64,000 nucleotides of DNA from Leptasterias polaris (taxonomy: Eukaryota; Echinodermata; Asteroidea; Forcipulatida; Asteriidae), in NCBI GenBank assembly GCA_037783415.1, contig JAZGTN010000005.1:1488001-1552000 (forward strand). The letters are read 5' to 3'. The notes below the pieces were generated by a model, which was not told the DNA's origin, made no database searches, and saw only the letters and a program-made list of their open reading frames with translations. Made by a program: the position numbers and the translations under genes. This document shows, piece after piece, positions 13,795 to 26,558 of this stretch (position 1 is its first letter; each line of letters begins with the position of its first letter).

Positions 13795-16700
13795 CAGGTC
13801 AGATAACAAGACTTTTTATTTATTTATTCCTTGTTAAAAGTGTTAACATTTCTTTTAAAAAAACACAAGCGTGCAATTAAATTCTATGTAACCTCAGGTC
13901 AGATAACAAGACTTTTTATTTATTTATTCCTTGTTAAAAGTGTTAAAATTTCTTTAAAAAAAAAACAAGCGTGCAAGTAAATTCTATGTAACCTCAGGTC
14001 AGATAACAAGACTTTTTATTTATTTATTCCTTGTTAAAAGTGTTAAAATTTGTTTAAAAAAAAACACAAGCGTGCAATTAAATTCTATGTAACCTCAGGT
14101 CAGATAACAAGACTTTTTATTTATTTATTCCTTGTTAAAAGTGTTAAAATTTCTTTAAAAAAAAAACAAGCGTGCAAGTAAATTCTATGTAACCTCAGGT
14201 CAGATAACAAGACTTTTTATTTATTTATTCCTTGTTAAAAGTGTTAAAATTTCTTTTAAAAAAACACAAGCGTGCAATTAAATTATATGTAACCTCAGGT
14301 CAGATAACAAGACTTTTTATTCATTTATTCCTTCAAGGCATTGTTAAAATTTATTTAAAAAAAACACAAGCGTGCAATTAAATTCTATGTAACCTCAGGT
14401 CAGATAACAAGACTTTTTATTTATTTATTCCTTGTTAAAAGTGTTAACATTTCTTTTAAAAAAACACAAGCGTGCAATTAAATTATATGTAACCTCAGGT
14501 CAGATAACAAGACTTTTTATTCATTTATTCCTTGTTAAAAGTGTTAAAATTCCATTTAAAAAAAACATAAGCGTGCAATTAAATTCTATGTAACCTCAGG
14601 TCAGATAACAAGACTTTTAATTTATTTATTCCTTGTTAAAAGTGTTAAAATTTCTTTTAAAAAAAACACAAGCGTGCAATTAAATTCTATGTAACCCCAG
14701 GTCAGATAACAAGACTTTTTATTTATTTATTCCTTGTTAAAAGTGTTAACATTTCTTTTAAAAAAACACAAGCGTGCAATTAAATTCTATGTAACCTCAG
14801 GTCAGATAACAAGACTTTTTATTTATTTATTCCTTGTTAAAAGTGTTAAAATTTCTTTTAAAAAAACACAAGCGTGCAATTAAATTATATGTAACCTCAG
14901 GTCAGATAACAAGACTTTTTATTCATTTATTCCTTCAAGGCATTGTTAAAATTTATTTAAAAAAAACACAAGCGTGCAATTAAATTCTATGTAACCTCAG
15001 GTCAGATAACAAGACTTTTTATTTATTTATTCCTTGTTAAAAGTGTTAACATTTCTTTTAAAAAAACACAAGCGTGCAATTAAATTCTATGTAACCTCAG
15101 GTCAGATAACAAGACTTTTTATTCATTTATTCCTTGTTAAAAGTGTTAACATTCCTTTAAAAAAACATAAGCGTGCAATTAAATTCTATGTAACCTCAGG
15201 TCAGATAACAAGACTTTTTATTTATTTATTCCTTGTTAAAAGTGTTAAAATTTCTTTTAAAAAAAACACAAGCGTGCAATTAAATTCTATGTAACCCCAG
15301 GTCAGATAACAAGACTTTTTATTTATTTATTCCTTGTTAAAAGTGTTAACATTTCTTTTAAAAAAACACAAGCGTGCAATTAAATTCTATGTAACCTCAG
15401 GTCAGATAACAAGACTTTTTATTTATTTATTCCTTGTTAAAAGTGTTAACATTCCTTTAAAAAAACATAAGCGTGCAATTAAATTCTATGTAACCTCAGG
15501 TCAGATAACAAGACTTTTTATTTATTTATTCCTTGTTAAAAGTGTTAAAATTTCTTTAAAAAAAAAACAAGCGTGCAATTAAATTCTATGTAACCTCAGG
15601 TCAGATAACAAGACTTTTTATTTATTTATTCCTTGTTAAAAGTGTTAAAATTTCTTTTAAAAAAAAACAAGCGTGCAATTAAATTCTATGTAACCTCAGG
15701 TCAGATAACAAGACTTTTTATTTATTTATTCCTTGTTAAAAGTGTTAAAATTTGTTTAAAAAAAAACACAAGCGTGCAATTAAATTCTATGTAACCTCAG
15801 GTCAGATAACAAGACTTTTTATTTATTTATTCCTTGTTAAAAGTGTTAAAATTTCTTTAAAAAAAAACCAAGCGTGCAAGTAAATTCTATGTAACCTCAG
15901 GTCAGATAACAAGACTTTTTATTTATTTATTCCTTGTTAAAAGTGTTAAAATTTCTTTTAAAAAAACACAAGCGTGCAATTAAATTATATGTAACCTCAG
16001 GTCAGATAACAAGACTTTTTATTCATTTATTCCTTCAAGGCATTGTTAAAATTTATTTTAAAAAAACACAAGCGTGCAATTAAATTCTATGTAACCTCAG
16101 GTCAGATAACAAGACTTTTTATTTATTTATTCCTTGTTAAAAGTGTTAACATTTCTTTTAAAAAAACACAAGCGTGCAATTAAATTATATGTAACCTCAG
16201 GTCAGATAACAAGACTTTTTATTCATTTATTCCTTGTTAAAAGTGTTAAAATTCCATTTAAAAAAAACATAAGCGTGCAATTAAATTCTATGTAACCTCA
16301 GGTCAGATAACAAGACTTTTAATTTATTTATTCCTTGTTAAAAGTGTTAAAATTTCTTTTAAAAAAAACACAAGCGTGCAATTAAATTCTATGTAACCCC
16401 AGGTCAGATAACAAGACTTTTTATTTATTTATTCCTTGTTAAAAGTGTTAACATTTCTTTTAAAAAAACACAAGCGTGCAATTAAATTCTATGTAACCTC
16501 AGGTCAGATAACAAGACTTTTTATTTATTTATTCCTTGTTAAAAGTGTTAACATTCCTTTAAAAAAACATAAGCGTGCAATTAAATTCTATGTAACCTCA
16601 GGTCAGATAACAAGACTTTTTATTTATTTATTCCTTGTTAAAAGTGTTAAAATTTCTTTAAAAAAAAAACAAGCGTGCAATTAAATTCTATGTAACCTCA

Positions 16701-17939
16701 GGTCAGATAACAAGACTTTTTATTTATTTATTCCTTGTTAAAAGTGTTAAAATTTCTTTTAAAAAAAAACAAGCGTGCAATTAAATTCTATGTAACCTCA
16801 GGTCAGATAACAAGACTTTTTATTTATTTATTCCTTGTTAAAAGTGTTAAAATTTGTTTAAAAAAAAACACAAGCGTGCAATTAAATTCTATGTAACCTC
16901 AGGTCAGATAACAAGACTTTTTATTTATTTATTCCTTGTTAAAAGTGTTAAAATTTCTTTAAAAAAAAAACAAGCGTGCAAGTAAATTCTATGTAACCTC
17001 AGGTCAGATAACAAGACTTTTTATTTATTTATTCCTTGTTAAAAGTGTTAAAATTTCTTTTAAAAAAACACAAGCGTGCAATTAAATTCTATGTAACCTC
17101 AGGTCAGATAACAAGACTTTTAATTTATTTATTCCTTGTTAAAAGTGTTAAAATTTCTTTTAAAAAAACCACAAGCGTGCAGTTAAATTCAATGAAACTT
17201 CAGGTCTTCAGGTCAGATAACAAGACTTTTGTTTACATTTATTCCTTCAAGGCATTGTTAAAATTTATTTTAAAAAAACACAAGCGTGCAATTAAATTCT
17301 ATGTAACCTCAGGTCAGATAACAAGACTTTTTATTTATTTATTCCTTGTTAAAAGTGTTAACATTTCTTTTAAAAAAACACAAGCGTGCAATTAAATTAT
17401 ATGTAACCTCAGGTCAGATAACAAGACTTTTTATTCATTTATTCCTTGTTAAAAGTGTTAAAATTCCATTTAAAAAAAACATAAGCGTGCAATTAAATTC
17501 TATGTAACCTCAGAAATTCTATGTAACCTCAGGTCAGATAACAAGACTTTTTATTTATTTATTCCTTGTTAAAAGTGTTAAAATTTCTTTAAAAAAAAAA
17601 CAAGCGTGCAAGTAAATTCTATGTAACCTCAGGTCAGATAACAAGACTTTTTATTTATTTATTCCTTGTTAAAAGTGTTAAAATTTCTTTTAAAAAAACA
17701 CAAGCGTGCAATTAAATTCTATGTAACCTCAGGTCAGATAACAAGACTTTTAATTTATTTATTCCTTGTTAAAAGTGTTAAAATTTCTTTTAAAAAAACC
17801 ACAAGCGTGCAGTTAAATTCAATGAAACTTCAGGTCTTCAGGTCAGATAACAAGACTTTTGTTTACATTTATTCCTTCAAGGCATTGTTAAAATTTATTT
17901 TAAAAAAACACAAGCATGCAATTAAATTCTATGTAACCT
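13795..17939. repeat. Higher-order repeat 2, copy 2 (4145 bp, one extra monomer)
   Basis: Second copy of the 4045-bp unit. Near 17580-17680 it carries one additional 100-bp monomer, after which the offset to copy 1 becomes 4145: the unique CAAGCATGCA variant is at 13766 and 17911. This is a single-monomer gain after the duplication. Confidence 0.82.
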
Positions 17940-19319
17940 CAGGTCAGATAACAAGACTTTTTATTTATTTATTCCTTGTTAAAAGTGTTAACATTTCTTT
18001 TTAAAAAACACAAGCGTGCAATTAAATTATATGTAACCTCAGGTCAGATAACAAGACTTTTTATTCATTTATTCCTTGTTAAAAGTGTTAAAATTCCATT
18101 TAAAAAAAACATAAGCGTGCAATTAAATTCTATGTAACCTCAGGTCAGATAACAAGACTTTTAATTTATTTATTCCTTGTTAAAAGTGTTAAAATTTCTT
18201 TAAAAAAAAACACAAGCGTGCAATTAAATTCTATGTAACCCCAGGTCAGATAACAAGACTTTTTATTTATTTATTCCTTGTTAAAAGTGTTAACATTCCT
18301 TTAAAAAAACATAAGCGTGCAATTAAATTCTATGTAACCTCAGGTCAGATAACAAGACTTTTTATTTATTTATTCCTTGTTAAAAGTGTTAAAATTTCTT
18401 TTAAAAAAAAACAAGCGTGCAATTAAATTCTATGTAACCTCAGGTCAGATAACAAGACTTTTTATTTATTTATTCCTTGGTAAAAGTGTTAAAATTTCTT
18501 TTAAAAAAAAACAAGCGTGCAATTAAATTCTATGTAACCTCAGGTCAGATAACAAGACTTTTTATTTATTTATTCCTTGTTAAAAGTGTTAAAATTTCTT
18601 TTAAAAAAACACAAGCGTGCAATTAAATTCTATGTAACCTCAGGTCAGATAACAAGACTTTTTATTTATTTATTCCTTGTTAAAAGTGTTAAAATTTCTT
18701 TTAAAAAAACACAAGCGTGCAATTAAATTCTATGTAACCTCATGTCAGATAACAAGACTTTTTATTTATTTATTCCTTGTTAAAAGTGTTAAAATTTCTT
18801 TTAAAAAAACACAAGCGTGCAATTAAATTCTATGTAACCTCAGGTCAGATAACAAGACTTTTAATTTATTTATTCCTTGTTAAAAGTGTTAAAATTTCTT
18901 TAAAAAAAACCACAAGCGTGCAGTTAAATTCAATGAAACTTCAGGTCTTCAGGTCAGATAACAAGACTTTTGTTTACATTTATTCCTTCAAGGCATTGTT
19001 AAAATTTATTTAAAAAAAACACAAGCGTGCAATTAAATTCTATGTAACCTCAGGTCAGATAACAAGACTTTTTATTTATTTATTCCTTGTTAAAAGTGTT
19101 AACATTTCTTTTAAAAAAACACAAGCGTGCAATTAAATTATATGTAACCTCAGGTCAGATAACAAGACTTTTTATTCATTTATTCCTTGTTAAAAGTGTT
19201 AAAATTCCATTTAAAAAAAACATAAGCGTGCAATTAAATTCTATGTAACCTCAGGTCAGATAACAAGACTTTTAATTTATTTATTCCTTGTTAAAAGTGT
19301 TAAAATTTCTTTTAAAAAA

Positions 19320-19726
19320 ACCACAAGCGTGCAGTTAAATTCAATGAAACTTCAGGTCTTCAGGTCAGATAACAAGACTTTTGTTTACATTTATTCCTTC
19401 AAGGCATTGTTAAAATTTCTTTTAAAAAAAACACAAGCGTGCAGTTAAATTCAATGAAACTTCAGGTCAGATAACAAGCCTTTTTTAACATTTATTCCTT
19501 CAAGGCATTGTTAAAATTTATTTTAAAAAAACACAAGCGTGCAGTTAAATTCAATGAAACTTCAGGTCAGATAACAAGACTTTTTTTAAAACATTTATTC
19601 CTTCAAGGCATTGTTAAAATTTCTTTTAAAAAAACACGAGCGTGCAGTTAAATTCAATGAAACTTCAGGTCAGATAACAAGACTTTTTTAAACATTTATT
19701 CCTTCAAGGCATTGTTAAAATTTCTT
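19320..19726. repeat. Diverged edge monomers of the satellite (type B)
   Basis: The last four monomers are all type B, with AATTCAATGAAACTTCAGG, TTTAAACATTTATTCC and TTCAAGGCATTGTTAAAA. They differ from one another more than interior monomers do (AAGCC for AAGAC, CACGAGCG for CACAAGCG, different T-run lengths). The repeat stops at TTTCTT, position 19726, and unique sequence follows. Divergence at an array edge is expected when unequal exchange homogenises only the interior. Confidence 0.9.
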
Positions 19727-22700
19727 ATGTTGACTGAACCATTTATTTTATGTTTTATTTTTGTTTGCATTGATGTAGATGAAGTATATATTAATTTTCA
19801 GTTTTTATTGGTGAAATTTAATTGATCTGTAATGAGTTAACTAAAATAATATGTTTTCTCCTAGCTAAAAATAATCTTTATATTTTATTTATTTAATAGT
19901 TCTTATATATTTGTATGCGTTTGCTTGCGGACAAAGCCCACTGAGAAGTAAAACAAAGAAGAAGAATCAAAAACCGAACAATAACAAAGAGTTGTTCGGG
20001 CGGAATGCCCGAACACCTAATCAACTGGAACTGAAGTTTGTTGTTGCATTCTACAGATGGCTGCAGAGTGGCTTTCCTTTCCTGATGTAGATTACAAAGC
20101 TCACTGTGTGAACAATATTGACTCTTCCTGTACACACAAAAATAAACAGTAAAACATTAACTAATTTTCAAGTAAAGGTTGTAAAAAGGGAACAGCAACC
20201 TGATTATTGTCTTTGTGAACATCATTATAATTGGTTGCCATTCTGTAATCTCACGGGTTCTCCCCCCCCCAAAAAAAAAAACCCACAAAGAAAACCCACA
20301 AAAACAAACAAACAAACAAAAAAACAAAAAAACACCCACACTAACAATCAAACAATAAAAAAAAAACACACACAAAAGCTAAAAACAACCAGACAAACAA
20401 ACAGACAAACAAACTCCTAAATTGTGAATATTAAACTTGAAATTCTTAGTTTAGTTAGAAAACTGTTGAATATCTGTTTACAAGAGCTGTTGATGATTTG
20501 TTTTAAAAAAAATCAAGCATTGTAAACATTTTGATCAAAAGTTTTAAGGAGAGAAAACGTAAGTTTCCTAAAAGGGAGAAAAAAAGAAGAAGACGTGATG
20601 ATTTTGACCTGTAAAACATGTTGCACACCTCTGGGGATATCTCTCTATCAACTGGTTCTATTCTGAGGTGTCTCCACTCTTGATCAACTTCTGCCTCATC
20701 TCACAGCTTTATCACTAACAGGTGAGCTCCTCAAAGTAATTTTATGACTCTGTTTTTCCATCAACTTCACTCTGAGACCCTCAATAGTACCTAGAGTTAG
20801 CTTTTCAGATGTTGGCACAGACTGGACTTGCTCGGAATTCAATCACACAAATACAACTGCCAAATGTTAAAAGAGATAGAAAGAGTCATAAACAAAAAAT
20901 ACTAAAAGCACAAGCCGAGATCAAATGCCTAAAAAGTACAAACTGTCAATAATGTTGGTAAGCAAGCATGGCTAGATGCTGGCCTTTAAACCAACAATTA
21001 ACATGTCAATTAACGATCATTAGAAACTTTGTCATTACCATAGAACACATTTTTGTATAATGCCAATAGGAGCCTTATAACTGTGTTACTTTCAATATTG
21101 TATTATTACACAACACGATTTACAAAGATTTTGCCTCTGGATTGGTTTGTGGTACCTAGACTTCTAGACACAATGTTTGTATGGGGTGTTATAAAACAAA
21201 TGAACCCTATTGGCTGCATTTACTTGTGCTATGGTTAAAACTATCGAGTACCAATCCCTTGGTGATCCCCGGAACAGTCTATTTTCCCCTTGGCTTTGCC
21301 TTGGAAAAATAGAACAAGCCGAGGATCAACTCAGGAGTCAAAGTTTCAATCAATCATGCACTCCAAGCAGTCAATAATTGCATACTACACTAAACACTTG
21401 TGGTGGTTACTACAGTGTAGTCTTGACTCTTGAGTGGTGATATCCTTATTCAGCTGAAGCTAATACTAGAATGGTGCAGAAGTGACGTCACAGGCAAGGT
21501 GCGTAAGAAATAAAAGTGAAGAATAAGTGGCCACTGGACAAAAAGAATGACGACAACAAGGACAATAAACTTAAGGTGCTTTAACAAGATTGGTATTGAA
21601 TTAGAGGAGGCGTGAATCCACAGGCAGCCTCATTCCTCTGATGGCTGATACATTTATATCCCCAGATGAATAGGGCCAATCCACTCTGTATCATTGTACT
21701 TGTTCTTATTAAATATGGCGACAGACATTAACTTGTCCATAGCAACAGAGCAACGGGAACGGGACGAGTGATCGTGTGAAGATTGTGAGTTTGTTTGTGG
21801 TGTCTTACAAATTGAAATAATGATCAATATAGTCTGGCACTATAAATGGGGCTACGGTTGGTTCAACAACGGTATTATTTACAATAACGTCAACCTCTAG
21901 TCTCTACCTCCATTATCAAAAATGAAACAGAAAACCCTTCAAAAATCTGCCTATATTTCAATCCAAAACGTACCTTTATAACATCCAGTGATTCTCTTGC
22001 CTTTGATGGACAGCCAGATAAACCTTACAGCGTCATAGTTTGTATCAAAAGGAACATTTCTTGGTCGAAGTTTGGAAAACGATAATCATAACAGTACACT
22101 GTAGTTCCCCTCCATGTAAAACTGTATTCATTTGATCTAGAGAGGGCGCACTTCATAAACAAACCAAAACTATTAAAGGGGCTATGCAAGTTGATTTGGA
22201 CGTAGACCAAAAAGGTATGCCAAGATTTTTTTTCGGGACAGAGGGGGCTGACCTTTATGAAAATTTCGTGTACGTGAAATAATGCCATTGAGTAACTAAC
22301 TCAAAAGTGGCTAATTCATGATTAAGTATTGCATTTTCAGGTTTTACATATCGTACTTTGCCAAAGTGGTAATTGACCAGAAATTGTTGGAAAATAAAAA
22401 CAGTTATATTTTAGTATAACCAAAAGGCTTTGGCTTCATAATGTATGTGGGGTCAAGTGTACACATGTTAAGTTATACTATGAGTCTACAAACACACGTA
22501 AGGTTTCAGACGTTTTCATTGTCGTTTATTTTTATGAATGGATAACAACACGAAATTTGTTGAGAAATACTGAAATCTAAAGAGATCTTTATCCTGGTGT
22601 GAACACCCTTCATCTATCTAACTCAATGTCACCAAACTGAGGCTTGAAGGTATAGTCTGGTCCCTCTATACGTGAAACTATAAATAAATATTCGTTGTCA

Positions 22701-23661
22701 TTGTGTGTAAGCAGACCTGATACACATGGCATTCGTATTAAATTAAAATCAAATCAATTCAAGTCATCAGTTTCTTGGTCCTACACTGGAGGAGAATTTC
22801 CGTGCAAGCATGCAATACACTATTTTAATTTATACAATTAATATGCCGATTTCACAATTAATTCAACTTAGCAAAAGGGATTAACATCTGAACTGGGTCC
22901 AATTTCAGAATTAAGCGCTTACAGCGCCCTGTAAAGCAGAGCTATAGGCCCTGGTCATTGAGGAGACAGAAGAAAGCGTGTTGTGACAGAACTAAGGTAT
23001 CTGTTTGTTTTTTCCATTTCCTACCACTCCGTAGCCCGATGGAAACAAGTGTTTTAAATAAATCACCATAAACACTTACTTGGTAAGAGCACTGCATAGC
23101 ATTTTGAGAAACGGTTCCCTTCAAATGATTGTTGTTTTAGAGAGAGAGTTATTTAAAACAAGTTCAATGTTACTGCAAGAAACGTTTCTCACATTGTGTA
23201 TACTTTGCCTATAGTACATGGCCGATGTTACTTTTAACAGTTTCTGCTTCAGATAAAGTCTTCTACATACATGCATTAAGGTCTATGCCTACCCTTAAGA
23301 TTGGTTTGCTTGTTTCACTGCCCTTTGTGTGGGGAAAAAACATATTTGATGGTAACCTGGTACCAAAAAAAAAAAATTAAAAATGGAACCACTACATTGT
23401 GAATCAAATTTTATTTCGGCTGATAATCTGTGCCCAGTTTTACAGGGCAAAAAAAGAGTAGCTAAGCACAACAAAGTTATGCTTACCAGATTATGTTTAT
23501 CAGCCAAATTATCATGTCACATATACCTTCTGTGACTATTGTCAAGCTTGTTTTTGCTGAACAAAAAAAATTTGAGCGGTAGTTTCTGCTATTAGTGGCT
23601 CTGGTTCTCCTCAAGGTAAACGTATCTGCACTTTTTAAAACACACTCCCAAAACTCCTGAG
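19727..23661. other. Unassigned sequence right of the satellite
   Basis: I see no convincing exon here. It holds a C10/A12 run and an AAAC-rich stretch (20264-20410), short inverted repeats near 21240-21420, a TTAAAGGGG element-like end at 22175, a fragment of the TGTAAAGCAGAG repeat at 22880-22950, and a 110-bp fragment of MITE family B at 23045-23160. A short ATG frame at 21714 (MATDINLSIATEQRERDE, then stop) has a good start context but no strong donor. On the minus strand, 20690-20825 is open for about 42 codons without a matching splice phase. Confidence 0.6.
20264..20410. repeat. Low-complexity A/C-rich tract
   Basis: Ten C followed by about twelve A, then AAAC and ACAAAC words to 20410. 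Simple sequence only. Confidence 0.9.
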
Positions 23662-23880
23662 TTATGAATTGAACCGGATCCTGGGTCCCAAGGGCCTGGC
23701 CCGTATCTGGGTCAGGCTGACCCGGAAAACTAGTTTTAAAAAAAGAAGAGATTTAGCTCAGATTCTGCATCAGTTCGACCCATTTGTTGGTTATTTTGAC
23801 ACAGACTCCAGATCATACAGACCCATAAATGGGTCAACCCCCCTGGGACCAGAAACCAGGTCAATTCTAACTCGAAAGCG
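23662..23880. repeat. MITE-like repeat family C (GGGTCA-rich), copy 1
   Basis: A segment dense in GGGTCA and TGACCC, starting near ACCGGATCCTGGGTCCC and ending near GGGACCAGAAACCAGG. The two ends are inverted relatives. Related copies lie at 38985, 41150 and 62585, with a partial one at 62337. The 86-codon open frame across it is a by-product of the repeat. Confidence 0.7.
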
Positions 23881-25599
23881 TAGAACTTTGAAATTTACCC
23901 CCTATTTCAAAATTACAGCAACCATTTAGAATCTCCATGTGGTACGAAAATGGTATAAATGCCTTAACTTCACTTACAATGCAGACAGTAAAAATCAATG
24001 AGTTGTTTAGGTGAACTTTATGCCAAATCAAAATGTTGTTTTACATTAAATCGTTCTTAACATTGTACTGAATCCTTCATCCTTGATCCATTTCTAATTC
24101 AGTTTAACAGTTTGTTTAACACAGCATGTTTTAATATAGAGGATAAAGTATAGAGTTAAAACTGGGTCCTTTATAAAAATAAATAAATTAAAAGAGAACA
24201 TAAATTTGTTGTTTCAAAGTCATTAGAACGGTTATCCCTTATCAAATTCATATTCCTGGTTATATATATTTAATATATGGTACAAGTACATGCCGTAGAA
24301 TACAAAAGCCAGTCACATGCATTATAAAAATAAACCAATCAATGTATAAATGCAAATTGGAAACAAATTTTGTCACTTGTACTTTGACTTTTGGTTAATA
24401 AATGATTAAAAGAAACGTTGATGTACATTATACTTCTTAATTTCTCGCATTATTTTTTTTGAAAGCTGTTTACATGCTTAACATTCATGCATGTTAGTAA
24501 AAGAACAGGTTCTAATTTCGTGGCACTGCTTATCCACAGAAATTCACACTTAAAGTATGTAAATCTATGGGCCGTACCTACATAAGTCCGCGGTAAGCAG
24601 AGCCATCATTTTGGGTCCTGTTTTCACTGTAGCAAAACATGTTACTTTGTACTTGGGCCTAACTAACGTAAACTACATTCTCGCACAACAAAGACAACCC
24701 AATCATTTAGACTAAGTCAACACATGATGTATAACCTACATCAGGGATAGAGCATAGTTTTACACATACAACAAATGTGGTAAGTAATAACTTACACTGC
24801 TAACAATGCTAGGTCATGCGTTAAACAAGGACTAGGCTAATATTTAGAGTCACAACTCTATTTTGGCAATTGGGCAAAACAACAAATAAAGACAGCACTA
24901 AAATAAGTTTCAGTGTAAAAACACAAAGCTGTTTTTCATAGCTTTTGGTTATTAAGTAGTTTAGGCAAAAGCCAAGTGTGAAATTTCTTGTTTTCTGTTA
25001 AATGTTTAAGTTCAAAATGGCTGGACATAAGTAAAGCAAGTAGATCATAAACAAACCCTTTATCTCTAAACACATGCTGGACAAAGACATGTGATTTTAG
25101 CTCTTGCCAAAATAAAACAATTGCTTTCTATTTTAAGCCATATTGAGTATCTTGTGGAGTACAGACATTGCTGCAAAAAAATTGGCACAACTATTTTCCT
25201 TCAATTTAAAAATGAGCAACATAATCGACACAAATTGTCCACACCTCAGATAAGCATCATCCTTAAGTAATAATGTCATCACAAACGATGGAACCAAATA
25301 GTAAGATTTTGATATCTCCAAGTGACGATGTCCTCCTTTTTGTCACGTCAAAAACGTATTACGACAGCATCAGAAGCGCATATTATGTGACATCAACCGT
25401 ACATACATGTAACATAAGACAACGATATCTCAGTAGCTTCATGGAGTTTACACCTTTTTCCTTAGACAACGTCTGCAATACGATATGTACTTAATCACTG
25501 ATTCATTCAGTAAGCCAATGCTTAAGTTCTAAGTTCCCTTTTTGCGACAGATGACATCATAAGTTTGTGGTATTCTCAAGTCTTACTATTCAAGTTCAG
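23881..25599. other. Unassigned AT-rich sequence
   Basis: No gene recognised. A piece of the AAGCAGAGCC repeat is at 24590-24640. From 25260 rightward there is a cluster of TGACATCA- and ACGTCA-type words that continues into the next entry. Confidence 0.6.
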
Positions 25600-25763
25600 T
25601 CGTGGGCATTCTGTCATACGAGACAAATTCAATAACGTCATTCGAAAGTGACATCCCAGTCCCTCAGCACGTCACCTGCACGGATTCCAAACTGACGATT
25701 TCAGCAGAAACAATAGAGGACGACATCTCCGTCAATGAAGCCACAATCACCAGGCCCATCTAA
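25600..25763 (+). other. Coding-like segment, possible terminal exon
   Basis: After a fair acceptor (TCTTACTATTCAAGTTCAG) the plus strand reads two bases and then 53 codons to a TAA. The translation has a normal composition: it starts VGILSYETNSITSFESD, has an acidic SAETIEDDISVNEAT stretch near the end, and finishes TRPI. GC is higher than in the surroundings. ATTAAA follows about 25 bp after the stop. No upstream exon with matching phase was found and I do not recognise the peptide. The same bases could instead be the 3' UTR of the minus-strand Dok-like gene. Confidence 0.25.
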
Positions 25764-25773
25764 ACAATTATTT
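25760..25773 (-). other. Candidate last coding exon of the Dok-like gene
   Basis: On the minus strand a strong acceptor (AATATCCAATTTCTTTCAG) ends at 25774. The next two bases complete the split codon left by the 26559 donor, giving E, and then I-I-V and TAG. The phase fits exactly, but the coding part is only 14 bases, so chance is a serious alternative. If real, the protein ends TPEIIV, which resembles a class II PDZ ligand. Confidence 0.25.
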
Positions 25774-26498
25774 CTGAAAGAAATTGGATATTAAAAAATA
25801 ACACGTTAGGAGATTTCTATTCCATTTATAGACTACATGTAGGTTTCACTTACGATTGTTGAAAAGGGCAATCAGCACGATACTAAACTTGCAACCTCGT
25901 TTCCATGGACAACGGACTGCATGCACATTTATAAACTGCACACACAGATCATTGTCATTACCACCACGACGCGTGACGCTCCAAAATTTAATATTTGAGT
26001 CCTATATTGATAAATATAGGATGCTCGTGGCACTTTACAGAAGCGTGGTTTCCAAAATAATCGTTCCTCGCCTGTTTGTCAAAACGAGGCAAGGTCGTGC
26101 CACAGCGGACAGGGATGGTGTCTACATGTTTAGAAGGGGTATTAGCATTTTCAGAGTGTAGGGTGGATGAGTTTCTATGTCTTTTTGTGTGTGTTTTGGG
26201 AAAATATGTTCAAATGAAAAGGATCTTTGTAGAGTTGTATAAATTAAAACAAATATTGAATGCATTTCGTTCGTGCATTGTTGCGGAATAAAATCACGAG
26301 GTGAAATCTGGTATCTCCATTTCACTCGGCTGTGCCTCGTGAAAAGGAATAGTTCAGATTTCACCTTGTTTTTTTAATTTTGCGACAAAGTATTCACGAA
26401 TCATAATATCATGTCACTGATTGAGATTGCATTTCTGGGGAGATAGCACATGGTATTTATTTTGAGCAATTGTTAAAGATGCAAAAAACAGTTAATAG
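25764..26498. other. Region downstream of the Dok-like long exon
   Basis: No gene recognised. TTTATT at 26456-26461 is an AATAAA on the minus strand, about 75 bp past the TAG at 26536. It would serve as poly(A) signal if the long exon is not spliced at 26558. A plus-strand open frame at 25856-26161 shows no domain or splice support. Confidence 0.5.
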
Positions 26499-26538
26499 CC
26501 TGACGTTTCGACCCTAGCAGAGTCTTTCTCAAAGACTA
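26499..26538. mobile_element. Terminal piece of a GTTTCGACCCTAGCAGAG element
   Basis: GACGTTTCGACCCTAGCAG and TCTTTCTCAAAGAC match the arms of the inverted repeat at 55211-55362. The piece abuts the end of the long Dok-like exon, so the in-frame TAG at 26536 lies in element-derived DNA. Confidence 0.6.
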
Positions 26539-26558
26539 AAAAGAAAACACATTCTCAC

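Larger units (their letters stand above)
1..19726. repeat. Satellite array, 100-bp monomer, about 197 copies
   Basis: Head-to-tail repeats of about 100 bp run from the left edge to 19726 with no interruption by other DNA. A monomer reads through TTCCTTGTTAAAAGTGTTAA, an A-tract of 7-10, CAAGCGTGCAATTAAATTC, CCTCAGGTCAGATAACAAG and TTTTTATTTATTTA. Most length change comes from the A-tract, so single monomers span about 99-102 bp. Two subfamilies are visible. Type A carries TTGTTAAAAGTGTTAA. Type B carries TTCAAGGCATTGTTAAAA with AATTCAATGAAACTTCAGG. A/B chimeras occur inside the array. Several point variants recur at fixed long spacings, which shows higher-order structure (separate entries). 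The array starts outside the window. Open frames of 78-156 codons inside it result from the 100-bp period and are not taken as genes. Confidence 0.98.

Noticed and set aside
6..19013. Many open frames of 78-156 codons in the satellite, with near-identical Lys-rich translations
   Set aside because: A 100-bp period steps through all three frames, so one stop-poor monomer gives long frames everywhere. Start and stop fall at the same monomer positions and differ only by A-tract length. No splice or promoter context.
1..19726. CRISPR-like array
   Set aside because: The whole 100-bp unit is repeated with no unique spacers, and the rest of the window is eukaryotic.
21714..21770. Start codon with good context and 18 codons
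   Set aside because: Stops quickly, no strong donor before the stop, and no linked downstream exon found.
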